A stretch of DNA of 25,672 nucleotides from Chloromonas sp. AAM2 (GCA_004335635.1 QAXH01006807.1:11095-36766); one strand, 5' to 3'. Counted from the first letter of the stretch, positions 1 to 9,932 are shown. Notes: generated by a model from the letters alone, not told the origin. Numbers and translations are program-made.

Positions 1-1459
1 GATGGGAACCAAACCTTGTTTTTTTGCAATTGAGAATGAAACACTCCATTGTCTACATACGATTCTGCACGCACAACTCCTGTGCTTGCTCCAGCGCAGA
101 CAGAGTTTGGGTCAAATTCTCAATCACTTCATTCGCCTGATGACAGTCCATGCATATCATTGGTTTCGCAGCTCATTCACGGTCCATGGATGACCTGATC
201 GACTCATCTTTTCACGGTCCCTACCCTGACTTCATGAGCTTGGTATTCGCTGGTCCACGATTCAGGTTTAGGATCGCCTCATCACTTGCCAGCTTCCCTC
301 CTCCAAGGACTGCAGGACGTAATGCAATGCAACGGCAACGCCCACGTGATCCCACAAGTGGGCCGTTGTCGTTGCCATGACCTGATTGGGTGTCTGGACC
401 TCTACCCACCCACCCGCATCGCGGCAGGCCGCTGGCGAGGAGCCTCAGCCTTGCCCCCTGGGGGGGGCGTTTTCAAAGATTGTCCCAGAACTGGCAAACT
501 TCTTTTTTTCCCACCCATTTCCACCCATATGAACCATGGAAAAGCAAGATGTAAGAAGCAAGCAGGGCAGGACTCTTGACAGACAGGCCGGCGCTTGACC
601 AATTTCATTGCATGAGGTCATTACATGTACGTGCATTGCCCCGGTAGACCACTTTGCCACAGCAGTAGTTTTCTATAGTCAATTCTTGGTGGTTAATAGA
701 ACCACCAGGGGGTGCGATACCCCTTACAATGCACATGGCTCCATGACCCTGTCTTGCCCAACCAACCTACAGTGCCTATGTGTGTGGCCTGCTGTCAGGC
801 ACATGCTACCCACTGGATTACTGGCCCGTGCTTCATGGTGTTTATACCCTCCTAGTAAGTGTGTGTCGTGTCCCTGATTGTGTCCGTGGAAGCGGAAGAT
901 ATACATGATTGAAAGCCAATGCACTCCCTCCTTGTAACGAAATCCGAGTTAATAATAATTCAAAAGAATGTGGGGAATTGCTTCACCTCTGGCCATCCAA
1001 ATGGGCCTTGCCAGGTCCTAACCTTGGGCCAGTGCCAATCCTTAGCTCGTCTCTCGACTGGCTTCTGCAGCGCCTAGTCTTCTATGAACCGCACCACCCT
1101 CTCCTCCCAATAGCCTGCACGCACCCGCCCCTCGGGCTCCTTCGGCATTGCTGTGCGGGTCCGCTCAGCGAACCATCACCACCACCCTAGCCAAATGTAC
1201 GGGTCAATGCCCACATGCATGCACGTCTAGATGCACCTCCATACCTCATAAAAACAACCCGTAACCAAACCCAAGTTTGACAGAAAACATTTAGCCAATC
1301 GTAAGGCACGTGTTGATTGTCCCCACGTTTGCTTGTGTGGCCTAGTCCTTCGCCCTCAGGATCTGTTTGATGACAGCCAAGAGTGATCTGCAGGTATTCG
1401 AATGTCGCTTCCTGCTTTTGGGTTTACTCAGGCTGCATTGAGGACATATAGCTAGATGC
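1..1459. other. Gene-poor left edge
   Basis: No gene can be established here. The minus strand around 60-137 can be read as a short coiled-coil-like segment (ANEVIENLTQTLSALEQAQE) between an AG acceptor-like site and a GTATGT donor-like site. It could be an exon of a gene running off the left edge, but there is nothing to join it to. A copy of a dispersed repeat lies at 468-512. The remaining open frames on both strands are short, lack recognisable motifs and overlap one another. Confidence 0.4.
468..512 (+). repeat. Dispersed repeat R1, copy a
   Basis: The core ATTGTCCCAGAACTGGCAAA and the T-rich tract after it are shared with copies at 8936-8980 (same strand) and 9634-9664 (opposite strand). 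Similarity to the 8936 copy also extends upstream, where both start CGTTTTC. Read on the minus strand it can encode KRSLPVLGQ, as can the other copies. No inverted partner is visible near this copy, so it is either a solo end or a remnant. Confidence 0.7.
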
Positions 1460-1493
1460 ATGCCAGAGAGATTCAAAATCACACAGAGAACAG

Positions 1494-1660
1494 GTCTTTG
1501 CCGCATTGTGATCTGCTGCGAGTGCTCGGGCCGTGACCTGGCGTGCGTTGCTTGCGGCGGTCGTGGCCCCCCTTGTATGCATCACTGCTCATCTTGTGGC
1601 CTGTGCGGCTCAGCTGTGAACCGGGCCAGGTATGCCCAGAACAAGGCTGGGCCAGCCTGA
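1494..1660 (+). CDS. Possible last exon of a DnaJ-type cysteine-rich zinc-binding protein
   Basis: From an acceptor-like AG at 1492-1493 the frame is open to TGA at 1658-1660. It contains 12 cysteines in about 36 residues. CVACGGRG matches the CxxCxGxG zinc-binding repeat of DnaJ, BSD2 and PSA2-type proteins, and the preceding CCECSGRD resembles a degenerate first repeat. CSSCGLC follows. In plastids such domains occur in disulfide or assembly chaperones. Upstream exons are not identifiable, so start, length and function are unknown. A GTATGC donor-like site at 1629-1634 could end the exon earlier. The segment is tail-to-tail with the FAD synthase gene, 85 nt away. It could also be a chance cysteine-rich frame. 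Confidence 0.4.
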
Positions 1661-1745
1661 CGGCTGAGGAGTGAAGGGGCACGGCCTTCAGCCGTCAAGG
1701 CTGAGGGTTGCAGCCACAGACCGGGCCCGCTTGGCGCCTGTGCTA

Positions 1746-4700
1746 TCACAAGGAGGCGACGTCCTCGTCCTCGGAGATGACGGAGCCAACTGGAAGCAAC
1801 TTGCGCATCTGCAATCAAACACACACCATAGCCACCTCGTGCACTGTTGCTTGTGTTGAGGGCAAGTACTGCTCATACCGCAGCAAGCTGGCCTCACCAC
1901 GATCGAGTCCAGTACAGTAGCCTGATATCTGGTGCTCAAGGCTGGAAAGCGTCAGTCAGGTGTGTACTGTTGAGCTGCACCAGACTCCTGAGCCCTGCCA
2001 CGCACCGTGGTTGTTGCCGAGCGCAGCAGTTCCCTTTCCTTCGAGTCAAGTGTGATGAGCAGCTGCGCGCCGTCCCGCTGGCCGGTGACTGGGTAGCTGC
2101 CCAGGGTCACGCCGCGGCCCACCGCGCTCTGCACTGTCTCCAGCGACCGGGCGATGACCGTCTCATCGTACACCGATAGCCGGAACACCTGAGCAAACAA
2201 AGTCAGCATCTCCAGGTTTTGATAAAAATGGTCCCGCAGGTCCCGCACCGTACCAGAACATTACTTATTTCTCACGCAGGCGTCCCGCAGACACAGCCAG
2301 ACATCAATTTGATTCCGCGTAGCGTTCCCACAGCCGCTGTTGTCAAGCTGAAAGGCTATGTGAATGGCTTCCAGACTGGTTGACTCTTGATTCATGCATG
2401 CTATAACACTGCTAGGAGCTACACAGCTCCTCATTCCAATACAAAAATCATCGTTTTTGTGATGTGACGAGGCGTAGGACTTTCCGCAGCGCGACAAGAC
2501 AAGGCATTTTATGTCCCGCAGCGTCAAAAATAATCGTTGAAACTCCCCGCAAACTTCCCGCAAAGGGCCAAAAAAGGGGTTTTGGACCCCGCACCCGCCA
2601 ACAGTTGATTATTTATTGCGGGATGAGATATGGTCCATACGGTACCTGAGTTGAGTGCAGGTGTGTGATTGGTGTTGGATCCTAAGGCCATAGGCTACCT
2701 GCACTAACTGACAACAGAATGGGGTGCACTGGCTTGCGAGGCAGGAGCAGTGAGCAACTCGCCAAAGTAGAGAAGCAGCACACGACATAACGTCAGAGTG
2801 ACCGGAACGTGTGCGTGTGACCTGTCAGACTGTGCGCACTTCTGGCGTTCTTCCTTGTCTGATTCTTCCTCTTTGCGATTGTTTTGACTGAGGCAATTGC
2901 AATTGATTAGTTCACCTTTGACGATTTTAGCTAACCTTTGGTATGTTGATCGCTGGAGTGCCCTTTGATGGGCCACCAAGTAACATCACATGGCAAATCA
3001 TTGAATGATTAAAATCAGCTATCGCTAACTGTCATTGTCAGTGCTGACTCCATTACCTTTGCTAACAGGCGCTTAGGACGGCGCCCCGAGGGGTGATAGC
3101 CGCAAGGGACTCACCACCCCTTGCTGACTCGGCTAAATTCCCCTTTACCAGGCTGTAGCAGTGGATGCAATGTTTGCCGCAGAAGTATGATTTTCTGCAG
3201 TACAAGATTGGTCCATCTGCGTGGACGTGCTTCCTGTGTGCACTCCCTCCTCGTAAGCAAACACCGGTCTCTGGATGTTGAAATGCAATCAGTGACACTG
3301 ACTGGCTGGGCATGACAGAACGACGCAAGCAGCATAAAGCAAGGTGGCTGCTCACACGCATTTATTGACAGCGCCTGAGAAGACCCTGGTGTCTGTTGGC
3401 AACATGAGTTCTGGCCTGAACAATCCGTTGCAAAGGAGTCCCGCACTCGCCTGGTTGTGGAAGGGTTCCGTGGGCCGGCCCTGGAGCAGCAGAGCCTTGA
3501 GCACTCGCCACTTCTGGCGCATCAAGTGCGGGACACCTTCGCAAGCGGGCACACACCTCAATGGGGTGTAAACTTGACAACACCAAACCCCATCACATGC
3601 CGCTCGCTGGCTGGTGCTTGGACGTGCCTGCCCTGCCCCAAGCACACCAACACTGCTGCCTGGCAACACGCCGGCAAAGACACTCCTGCACTCTCCTGCA
3701 TTTCAATCCAGACCTGCAGCAGTGGGCCAGCACCAGCAACACACGTTGCCATCCCCGCTGACGCACCGGGCAGCACGAAGATGTTAGTCCCGCACTTGAG
3801 CAGCGGGAACCTGGACATCTGGCCATTCTCCAGCTGGTAGTCTATGAGCTGAGTGCTCTCCGCCGGCCCCTCGGCCATCTTGAGGTGCGCAGCGGTTAGG
3901 GCGGGGCCGAACATGTCCCGCAGACGCGCCTCGAACTCCGGGTGCCTGGCCACAACACACACACCAGCCGTGGGCAGCCGCCGCTGCCGCCACAGTCTAA
4001 CACACCAGCACATCCATGTGGTCAGCATGGCCCTCACTGGTCCACTGTCATTGACATCAAGGGCTGGTGCTGCTGCCATGGCAGTTCCTGCCGTTGATCA
4101 ATTGCCGTTGTCTGATTGGTAAACGAACATTGCATCACTTGTTCACGCCTGTAGGACTGAGCCATGGGTGTTCATGCCGCGTGCGCCCCGACCCCATGTG
4201 CACACACCTGACCAACTGCTTCCCTAGCGCCACCGCCACCCCCTCCACAGTGACATCGTCCAGCGTGGGCCCGATGCCCCCACAGGTGATGACCACATCC
4301 GCAGCCTGCGAGGCGCGCCGCACCTCCTCCGCTATCACCGACACTTGGTCGGGCAGGACGGGCACGCGCAGCACACTGTAACCGATGCCGCGCAACTCCT
4401 GACACAGGAACTGCATGGCCGAGTCTGTGACCTGCACTTGGGCCAGCGCATGGGAGCAAACAGTTGGTGATGCAGTCCTGCCTGTTGCTTGATCAGCTTT
4501 TAATAGTGTCTGAAAAGCAGCAACTGCTAGGCCTGCACGCTACGTGATAGCAGACACAAATGCAGACTGTAAGTGTGAACGTAGTGATGTGGGGTAAGCT
4601 GAATACAACTGCAAACTTCTGCTGCACACACTGCACCAACTGTTGTGCAGGCGTAACTATGCCAGCTTCAATGAGCCTAGGAACCCTGCGGACTGTGGCC

Positions 4701-6680
4701 ATGAACTGCAACGCAACGCCTGCACTAAGACCTGCGCTTGCATTACACTTGGATGTACTTTGCAGTGCGTTCCGCACACTGCTTGCTTGTCAGATCTGCC
4801 CTTAATCAGATCTGTCCCAAGGCCCCCACCCTTGCAGTGCCCACCTTTCCTGCTAGCAGCTCGTCTCCAATAAGTAGCACCTCAGCTGTGTGCCGTGCAC
4901 TGCTCTGTGAAGGAGAGCTGGCCAGGGGTGTGGTAGGCTTTGCATTTCGACCGGCCCGCTCTAATCGGCCGTCAACCAGCATGTGCGCCGGGGCATAGCT
5001 GCCGTCATCACACCGAAGTGCGCTGCGATGGCAGAGCACAGCAAACTGCACACACCTAGCCACATGTCCATCTGGTCCGTCCCGTGCATATCATGCGACA
5101 CGTGTATGGCATGTCTACCCATGCAGCTTGGTGTGGCCCTGCTGGCTGTGCGCACCTGTTTGGTTCTGTGTTTGCCCTGGCGCCCAGTGATGTGTAGCCC
5201 TGGTTATAGAGGCTGCAGTAGGGCACCTTGGTGGTTAGCAGGAAGGACCACACGTCGTGGTACGTCCACTCAAAGATGGGGTTGACGCGCATGAAGGCGG
5301 GCCACCCCTCGGTGCTGGGGCAGAACAGCTGCTGGTCCGCGGCATTGGGGTCGCCGCTGCGGAGCAGGCAGGGGCCAAGAGGGACTGAGACAACCAACGG
5401 CTCTCCGGCTGTTAATTCAAATCAGAGGTAGAAGAATAAAGTTTGCTGCAATCCAGTCCTCAGGGCCGCACACATTCAAGGTATTTGTACAGCCTGATCT
5501 GGCATGCATGTTGATATGAATGAACAAGAGAAAAAGAGCCGCTGATGCAGTGCACGTCGCCACTACAGTCCCAAGGTCCGATCAACAATCCGGGCACGAG
5601 AAGTCAGAGTCAGACCCCGCTTGCCTGCGTGTGCCGAGGATGATGGCTTGCACCCCGGTGCGCTGCAGGAACGTCTCCAGGCCCTGCTTAAACTCCCTCG
5701 AGTCTAGCCACTCTACTTGTAAGCCATACCTGCAGAGCCAGTCACCATAGCACTGTCAGCACTGGATTTGGCTTGATGACTGAAATGCCCAGCTTGTATT
5801 GGAGCAATCGTCAGGTTGCATATGTACTGTAGTGTGGGATGACCGCTCATCTGTGTTGTGTTGACGCCGGTGTGGGTCCACCAGGGCCGATGCACATGGA
5901 TAAGCCCAGCACCTACTCTTCGTCAGCCGAACGCATGAATTCCTGGACCTCGGGAAAGTCATCAGGGTTTGTGAAGACGAAACTCCTTATGCCGCCTAGC
6001 TCCAAACAAGCTCCTGAAGGTGATGTGATTGCAATGCATGCCGCCAACGTGATCAGCTGTCGCGCCTAGGCTGTGAACTCATGCCAACAGATTTGTGATG
6101 CGCATCAGTTCTTCAATTCTTCATTCATCGTTCAAAGAGGCTGCAGTTAGGACAACGTTCCACGGTGCGGTCACCAGCCACGGCTTCCCTGAGACTCTTT
6201 GTGGCGTGTGTGAGGTCAAGTGCAAGTCTGCCTTGCCGTGCATGCATGCATGCACATGCATGTGAGCCAGACACCCTTGAGGCCAACAATGCTTGACGTC
6301 TGAAAACCTGCGTGAGCGAAAGATAAGTTTGGAACTGCAACGCACTTGATCGACCTCACCCTGTTCAGGCGCCCCTTTGCTGGCCTCTCTTTCCTGCTGC
6401 ACAGCAGCTCGGATGAGATGGAGCAGAACAGTAGAATCCTTGCCACCGTTGAAGCTGAACGCAAGCTTTTCTGGTCTGCAGCACAGCAGTGTCGATTGGC
6501 CTGTTGCCTCACACAAGACCAAGGACGTTGCCAGGCGCACATATGCATGCGTGCAACTCGAGAAGCCTGCTTATGGTACCTGTACAATGCTAAGGTCCGG
6601 CGTATGAGCCTGATCGCCTGGCTTGCCTTTGAGGCTGTCAAAGGGTCTTGACATGATGTCAACTGCTCTATGACTTCCAT
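1746..6680 (-). CDS. FAD synthase-like fusion protein (PAPS-reductase domain + MoCF domain), 11 exons
   Basis: Predicted to adenylate FMN to FAD with ATP, probably in the cytosol. Exons from the start: 6680-6580, 6475-6360, 5995-5917, 5729-5625, 5356-5156, 4998-4845, 4431-4208, 3945-3767, 3536-3451, 2188-2006 and 1808-1746. Joined they give 1491 nt in one frame, 496 aa, close to the roughly 500 aa of plant homologues. An N-terminal PAPS-reductase/ATP-pyrophosphatase domain has the P-loop motif FSFNGGKDST (about 40-49). GDP at 135-137 and FMRVNP at 155-160 lie in the conserved substrate region. A molybdopterin-binding-like MoCF domain follows, with LLIGDELLAGK (242-252) and GGIGPTLDD (303-311). 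Human FLAD1 has the two domains in the opposite order; this order is the plant one. The start is the first Met after an in-frame TAG directly upstream. Two introns start with GC. The 1262-nt intron 2189-3450 holds a CCCGCA-rich stretch. Function is inferred from family; no transit peptide is evident. Confidence 0.93.
2230..2596. repeat. Cluster of CCCGCA motifs inside an intron
   Basis: The long tenth intron of the FAD synthase gene contains at least seven CCCGCA hexamers in under 400 bp, several as GTCCCGCAG. They are irregularly spaced, so this is not a simple tandem array. It may be the remnant of an inserted element. Nothing in it looks coding. Confidence 0.4.
3449..3450 (-). other. GC splice donor (FAD synthase intron 9)
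   Basis: The exon ending at 3451 reads CAG and is followed by GCGAGT. Splicing here joins phase 0 to phase 0 and gives PFHNQVFRLSVYDET across the junction, as expected for the family. The nearest GT (GTGCGG, starting at 3446) would leave phase 1 and break the frame at the acceptor at 2189. Confidence 0.75.
5623..5624 (-). other. GC splice donor (FAD synthase intron 4)
   Basis: The exon ends CGCAG and the intron begins GCAAGC, close to the consensus GC donor AG|GCAAGT. Joining to 5356 restores GTRSGDP, which matches the conserved G-x-R-x-G-D-P stretch of this family and keeps phase 2. Confidence 0.8.
6240..6264. repeat. GCAT-type microsatellite
   Basis: A short, slightly interrupted run of GCAT/CATG repeats lies in the second intron of the FAD synthase gene. 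It has no coding role. Confidence 0.6.
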
Positions 6681-6954
6681 CTACGTCCTTGAACTAGGAC
6701 TGGCTTCTATGACCTTCCTCCTGGGCTGCAGTCCACAGGCCTGATGCCACGCCTGGCTGCCAGGATGTCCACACTCAGCCTTGCCTTCTTGGCTTCCATT
6801 GGCGTTTGCCTCGCTGGTTGTCAAGTCATATTGACGGGTAAGAAACCGAAGAAACTCACACGTCAAACCTCACATTGCAAATCGGCAGTGATTGTTGCGT
6901 TCACTCTGTCAGAATCGCTTGCAAATCGAATCCGTATTGAAGATCGGTCCCATC
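6681..6954. promoter_or_regulatory. Divergent promoter interval, FAD synthase / 2-Cys peroxiredoxin
   Basis: Only 274 bp separate the two opposed start codons, so both promoters and both 5' UTRs must lie here. I see no clear TATA box or named regulatory element. The peroxiredoxin ATG has A at -3 and G at +4, a favourable context. Shared control is an inference from spacing. Confidence 0.55.
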
Positions 6955-8259
6955 ATGGCGTCGATCATGAGCAAGAACGTGTCCGCTCGCGGCCTCACCC
7001 GCAGCACTCCTGCGCGGTCATCGGCCCTGGCCCGCTCAGCCGTGCGCCCTGCCGTGGGTCGTAAGGCCGTGGTTGTGAGGGCCGGTCCTCTGGTGGGCAG
7101 CCAGGCCCCAGACTTCAAGGCGCAAGCTGTGATCGACCAGGAGTTTGTGGAGGTGTCGCTGTCCAAGTACAGGGGCAAATACGTCGTCCTTTTCTTCTAG
7201 TGAGTGACGATGTGCTCCTTGATGTTGTATGTGCCAGAAGATAAGGGTTGTGTGAGTGTGGAATGAAGATCAGGTTTATCCTTGCGGCGGATCAACTGTC
7301 CCATTGAAGCCAGCTCTTGCAAATGACGCGTATGAGAAATCATACACATTACAATCACTATCTGCATGCATCGCAGCCCTCTGGACTTCACCTTTGTGTG
7401 CCCAACCGAAATCACCGCCTTCTCAGACCGCCATGCTGAGTTCAAGGCCATGAACACCGAGGTGTTGGGCGTTTCAGTGGACTCTCAATTCTCCCACTTG
7501 GCCTGGATTCAGACCGACCGCAAGGAGGGTGGTCTGGGTGACCTCAACTACCCCCTGGTCTCGGACTTGAAGAAGGTATTGCTTATGCCCAGCCGAACTA
7601 GAGCACGTCTGCTTGCTTGCACCATATTGTGCATCTTTGGCGTGTTATTGTTTGTGCAGGAGATCAGTGAGGCATATGGCGTGCTGGCCCCCGACGGCGT
7701 CGCACTGCGCGGTCTGTTCATCATCGACAGGGAGGGCGTTGTGCAGGTGTGCATTGGTTGAAATAACCTTTGGCACAGCATTGGATTTGTTGCAATCATT
7801 CAACAAGGCATTGCCTTGTTTCCGGCCGCAGCATGCCACCATCAACAACTTGGCGTTCGGGCGCAGCGTGGAGGAGACCAAGCGCGTGCTGCAGGCAGTC
7901 CAGTATGTGCAGAGCAACCCAGACGAGGTTTGCCCCGCTGGCTGGAAGCCAGGAGAGAAGGTGAGAGTGGCAGAAGGCAACGTCCATGTAACAAGCGAAC
8001 ATGTGTTCACCATTTTTGAACCAAATGTCAACGCTCAAGTTCCTGCAGCTCGTTTTGCAAGTTTAGTGTGCACGGTGCACTGCCTTGGTGATGAGCAAGC
8101 GATCTCGGTACATTGGCCTCACATTTTAGGCTCGCCAGGCTCTGCGTCCTTGGCCGGGTATGACTCGGCACTCGCTCACCTGATGCCTCACATGCTTTGT
8201 GTGCACAGACCATGAAGCCGGACCCCAAGAAGAGCAGGGAGTACTTCAGCAAGATTTAA
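6955..8259 (+). CDS. PRX1: Chloroplast 2-Cys peroxiredoxin, 5 exons
   Basis: Thiol peroxidase that reduces H2O2 and alkyl hydroperoxides in the plastid stroma, recycled by thioredoxin or NTRC in this family. Exons are 6955-7199, 7377-7575, 7660-7746, 7832-7960 and 8209-8259, all with GT-AG introns (84-248 nt). They total 711 nt, 236 aa, the usual size of a plastid precursor. Residues 1 to about 43 are rich in Ser, Ala, Arg and Val with almost no acidic residues, typical of a chloroplast transit peptide. The peroxidatic cysteine is C90 in FVCPTE; the resolving cysteine is C211 in EVCPAGW. GGLG in exon 2 and the C-terminal YF in REYFSKI are the two motifs linked to sensitivity to overoxidation in eukaryotic typical 2-Cys enzymes. 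The start is the first Met of the transit peptide; an internal Met five codons on is possible. The symbol follows the Chlamydomonas name. Confidence 0.97.
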
Positions 8260-8474
8260 ATTCGTTGACGAACGACTTTTCTGGCTTGGACATGAGGCCA
8301 ACACAAACTGGGCTAGACAATTTTCTGGCTGCGCCAAACGCACCTTCAGCGTTTTGTACCTGCTGTCATGGTGTGGTTGAGCGTTTGCTGCAGCACGTTT
8401 CGCTGATTCTGCTTAGTACTGACATGACTGAAGATCAACCCTGTGCTGGAGAACCGCATCATTGAAGACACGCG

Positions 8475-8479
8475 TGTAA
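8475..8479 (+). terminator. TGTAA polyadenylation signal of the peroxiredoxin gene
   Basis: TGTAA is the usual poly(A) signal in chlorophyte nuclear genes. This copy lies 216 nt after the peroxiredoxin stop codon. Another TGTAA near 8646 lies inside a dispersed repeat and is a weaker candidate. Confidence 0.5.
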
Positions 8480-8615
8480 CAGAAAAATGTGGCTTCAAGT
8501 TGTGCTGCGATCTGAACACACAGGTGCATGTACAGCCAGTGTACAGGATGATGGGACTCTGCCTGGAGTATTGCCACAATAGTTCATCCTATCAACTTGT
8601 GTAGCTAGTTGATCA

Positions 8616-8651
8616 GCCAGTTGGATGGGCTAGAGTCCCTCCCTCATGTAA
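8616..8651 (+). repeat. Dispersed repeat R2, short copy D
   Basis: It shares the GTTGGAYGGGCTRGAGTCCC-type core followed by CATGTAA with the copy at 12111-12250, differing at a few bases. This short copy lacks the upstream part present in the longer copies. Confidence 0.6.
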
Positions 8652-8935
8652 CAAGACACAACTCAGCAGGACGGTGGGCAAACACAGATTATGACAAGAA
8701 ACACAGACTTGGTAAAAAAAGAACGCTGGACAGTTAAAAATCACACCTACCCAGGAGCTGTCCAAGCCTGCACATGAAGGCTTCAGACGGAGCCCTAAAC
8801 GTTGCACGGGTACTGACGCCACAGGTCCTAAGGCCAAGCCACACAAAGTATACCAATCGGGTGCCCACGGCTCATTGCACACCAAGGCTGACACTTGCTG
8901 CCCACATCGGGCACTTACAACACCAGTTCCAGTGA

Positions 8936-8980
8936 CGTTTTCCTAAATTGTCCCAGAACTGGCAAACTTCTTTTTCCCCC
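8936..8980 (+). repeat. Dispersed repeat R1, copy b (left terminal inverted repeat)
   Basis: It is almost identical to the copy at 468-512. It is the inverted partner of 9634-9664, with about 26 of 27 core positions matching. It marks the left end of the element described at 8945-9664. Confidence 0.75.
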
Positions 8981-9090
8981 CACCAAGTCTGTGTTTATAC
9001 TTTGCAATCCAATAGCCAGGACAGGCGGAGTCGGGCACAATAAGTCAGGCACAGCAAGACCCTGAACGGCACGGGTTGGGCACATACTGT

Positions 9091-9246
9091 CACAAGAGGG
9101 GAGGGATTCCAACCCGTCCAACCTACATGTAAGGTGCCCCCCGGGATTGCGACACACCTGGATAGTAATGGTGGTAACCAACCGCTCGAGGTGCTATCCT
9201 GTCCGCATACCTCGTCAGCACCAAAATGGGGCCTGAAAATGTGCAT
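9091..9246 (-). repeat. Dispersed repeat R2, long copy B
   Basis: In reverse complement this aligns with 12111-12250 over about 140 bp. Shared blocks include ATTTTCAGGCCCC, CAGGATAGCACCTC, TCGCAATCCC and TGTAGGTTGGACGGG. The blocks come in the same order, with small gaps and substitutions between them. Confidence 0.75.
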
Positions 9247-9304
9247 ACCGTTCATGATTGGCATCCACAAAATGCAGGATACATCAATAACAACGAAGGA
9301 TGCA

Positions 9305-9556
9305 TCAATTGTCTCTACTACACTCACCTGTCATGTTAGTGTCTGATTGTACCCTTCGTCTCAAACCGTTCTTAAGTTGCGGTGTGTTTAATCTGTTATA
9401 TTCAAAGCACCATCTTATGTAAAGGTTCAGCAGTTCGCGCACTAACTTCAGCTTGATGTTTGCACTGCCTACCACTTCCTGCAGCACAGGCAAGAGCTTG
9501 GCGCGGTCCAAGTCTGTCAAGGTCCGGAAGAGGCCGGGCTTGACAGACGTGAGCAT
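9305..9556 (-). CDS. Coding-like fragment inside the inverted-repeat element
   Basis: An 83-codon open frame. Its first 50 codons or so prefer G or C at the third position, and the translation has helical, protein-like composition (for example LFRTLTDLDRAKLLPVLQEV). The last third looks non-coding. I do not recognise a family. It lies within the element bounded by R1 copies, so it may be a captured gene fragment, an exon of a gene split by the element, or a piece of the element's own lost gene. Confidence 0.3.
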   Translation of the reverse strand: MLTSVKPGLFRTLTDLDRAKLLPVLQEVVGSANIKLKLVRELLNLYIRWCFEYNRLNTPQLKNGLRRRVQSDTNMTGECSRDN

Positions 9557-9633
9557 CTCTCATGATTCAGTGTCGAACACGACCACGAACGCACGACGCG
9601 AACCGAATATATAGCAGTCAGGGTAACAGCAAC

Positions 9634-9664
9634 AAAAAAGAAGTTTGCCAGTTCTAGGACAATT
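9634..9664 (-). repeat. Dispersed repeat R1, copy c (right terminal inverted repeat)
   Basis: Inverted copy of 8947-8974, differing at one core base (CTAGGAC for CTGGGAC on this strand). On the plus strand it reads KRSLPVLGQ, the same peptide the other copies read on minus. Confidence 0.75.
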
Positions 9665-9868
9665 CCTGTCAATGCCACTTGCACATGTGTTGGTGATGTA
9701 TGTGTTGTAGTTTTAAAGTGTTACTGGGTATACTGTGGAGTCTGCACACTGTGTCACAGGTGTGTGATTATCTTACACGGGGAGCGTAGCGTGTTGTGGT
9801 AGACGGTGCGTTGCCACTTCTGGGACAGCAAACCAGGAGACAGGAATTACATTGTCAAAAGACACATA

Positions 9869-9932
9869 GGTGTGTGACTCGTATGACCGGTACCTCAGAA
9901 GGTGTGTGACTCGTCTGACCGGTGCCTCAGAA
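9869..9932. repeat. Tandem duplication, 32 bp x 2
   Basis: Units 9869-9900 and 9901-9932 are adjacent and differ at two positions. Both begin GGTGTGTGACTCGT and end CCTCAGAA. Confidence 0.9.

Larger units (their letters stand above)
8945..9664. mobile_element. Putative small non-autonomous transposable element with terminal inverted repeats
   Basis: The ends carry the same roughly 27-bp sequence in inverted orientation, beginning ATTGTCC at the left and ending GGACAAT at the right, with one clear mismatch. The 720-bp interior has no transposase. It contains a long copy of repeat R2 and a coding-like fragment on the minus strand. TTCCT lies next to both ends and could be a target duplication, but the match is short and does not fit the inverted-repeat boundaries perfectly. 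The DNA-transposon class cannot be assigned. Confidence 0.5.
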
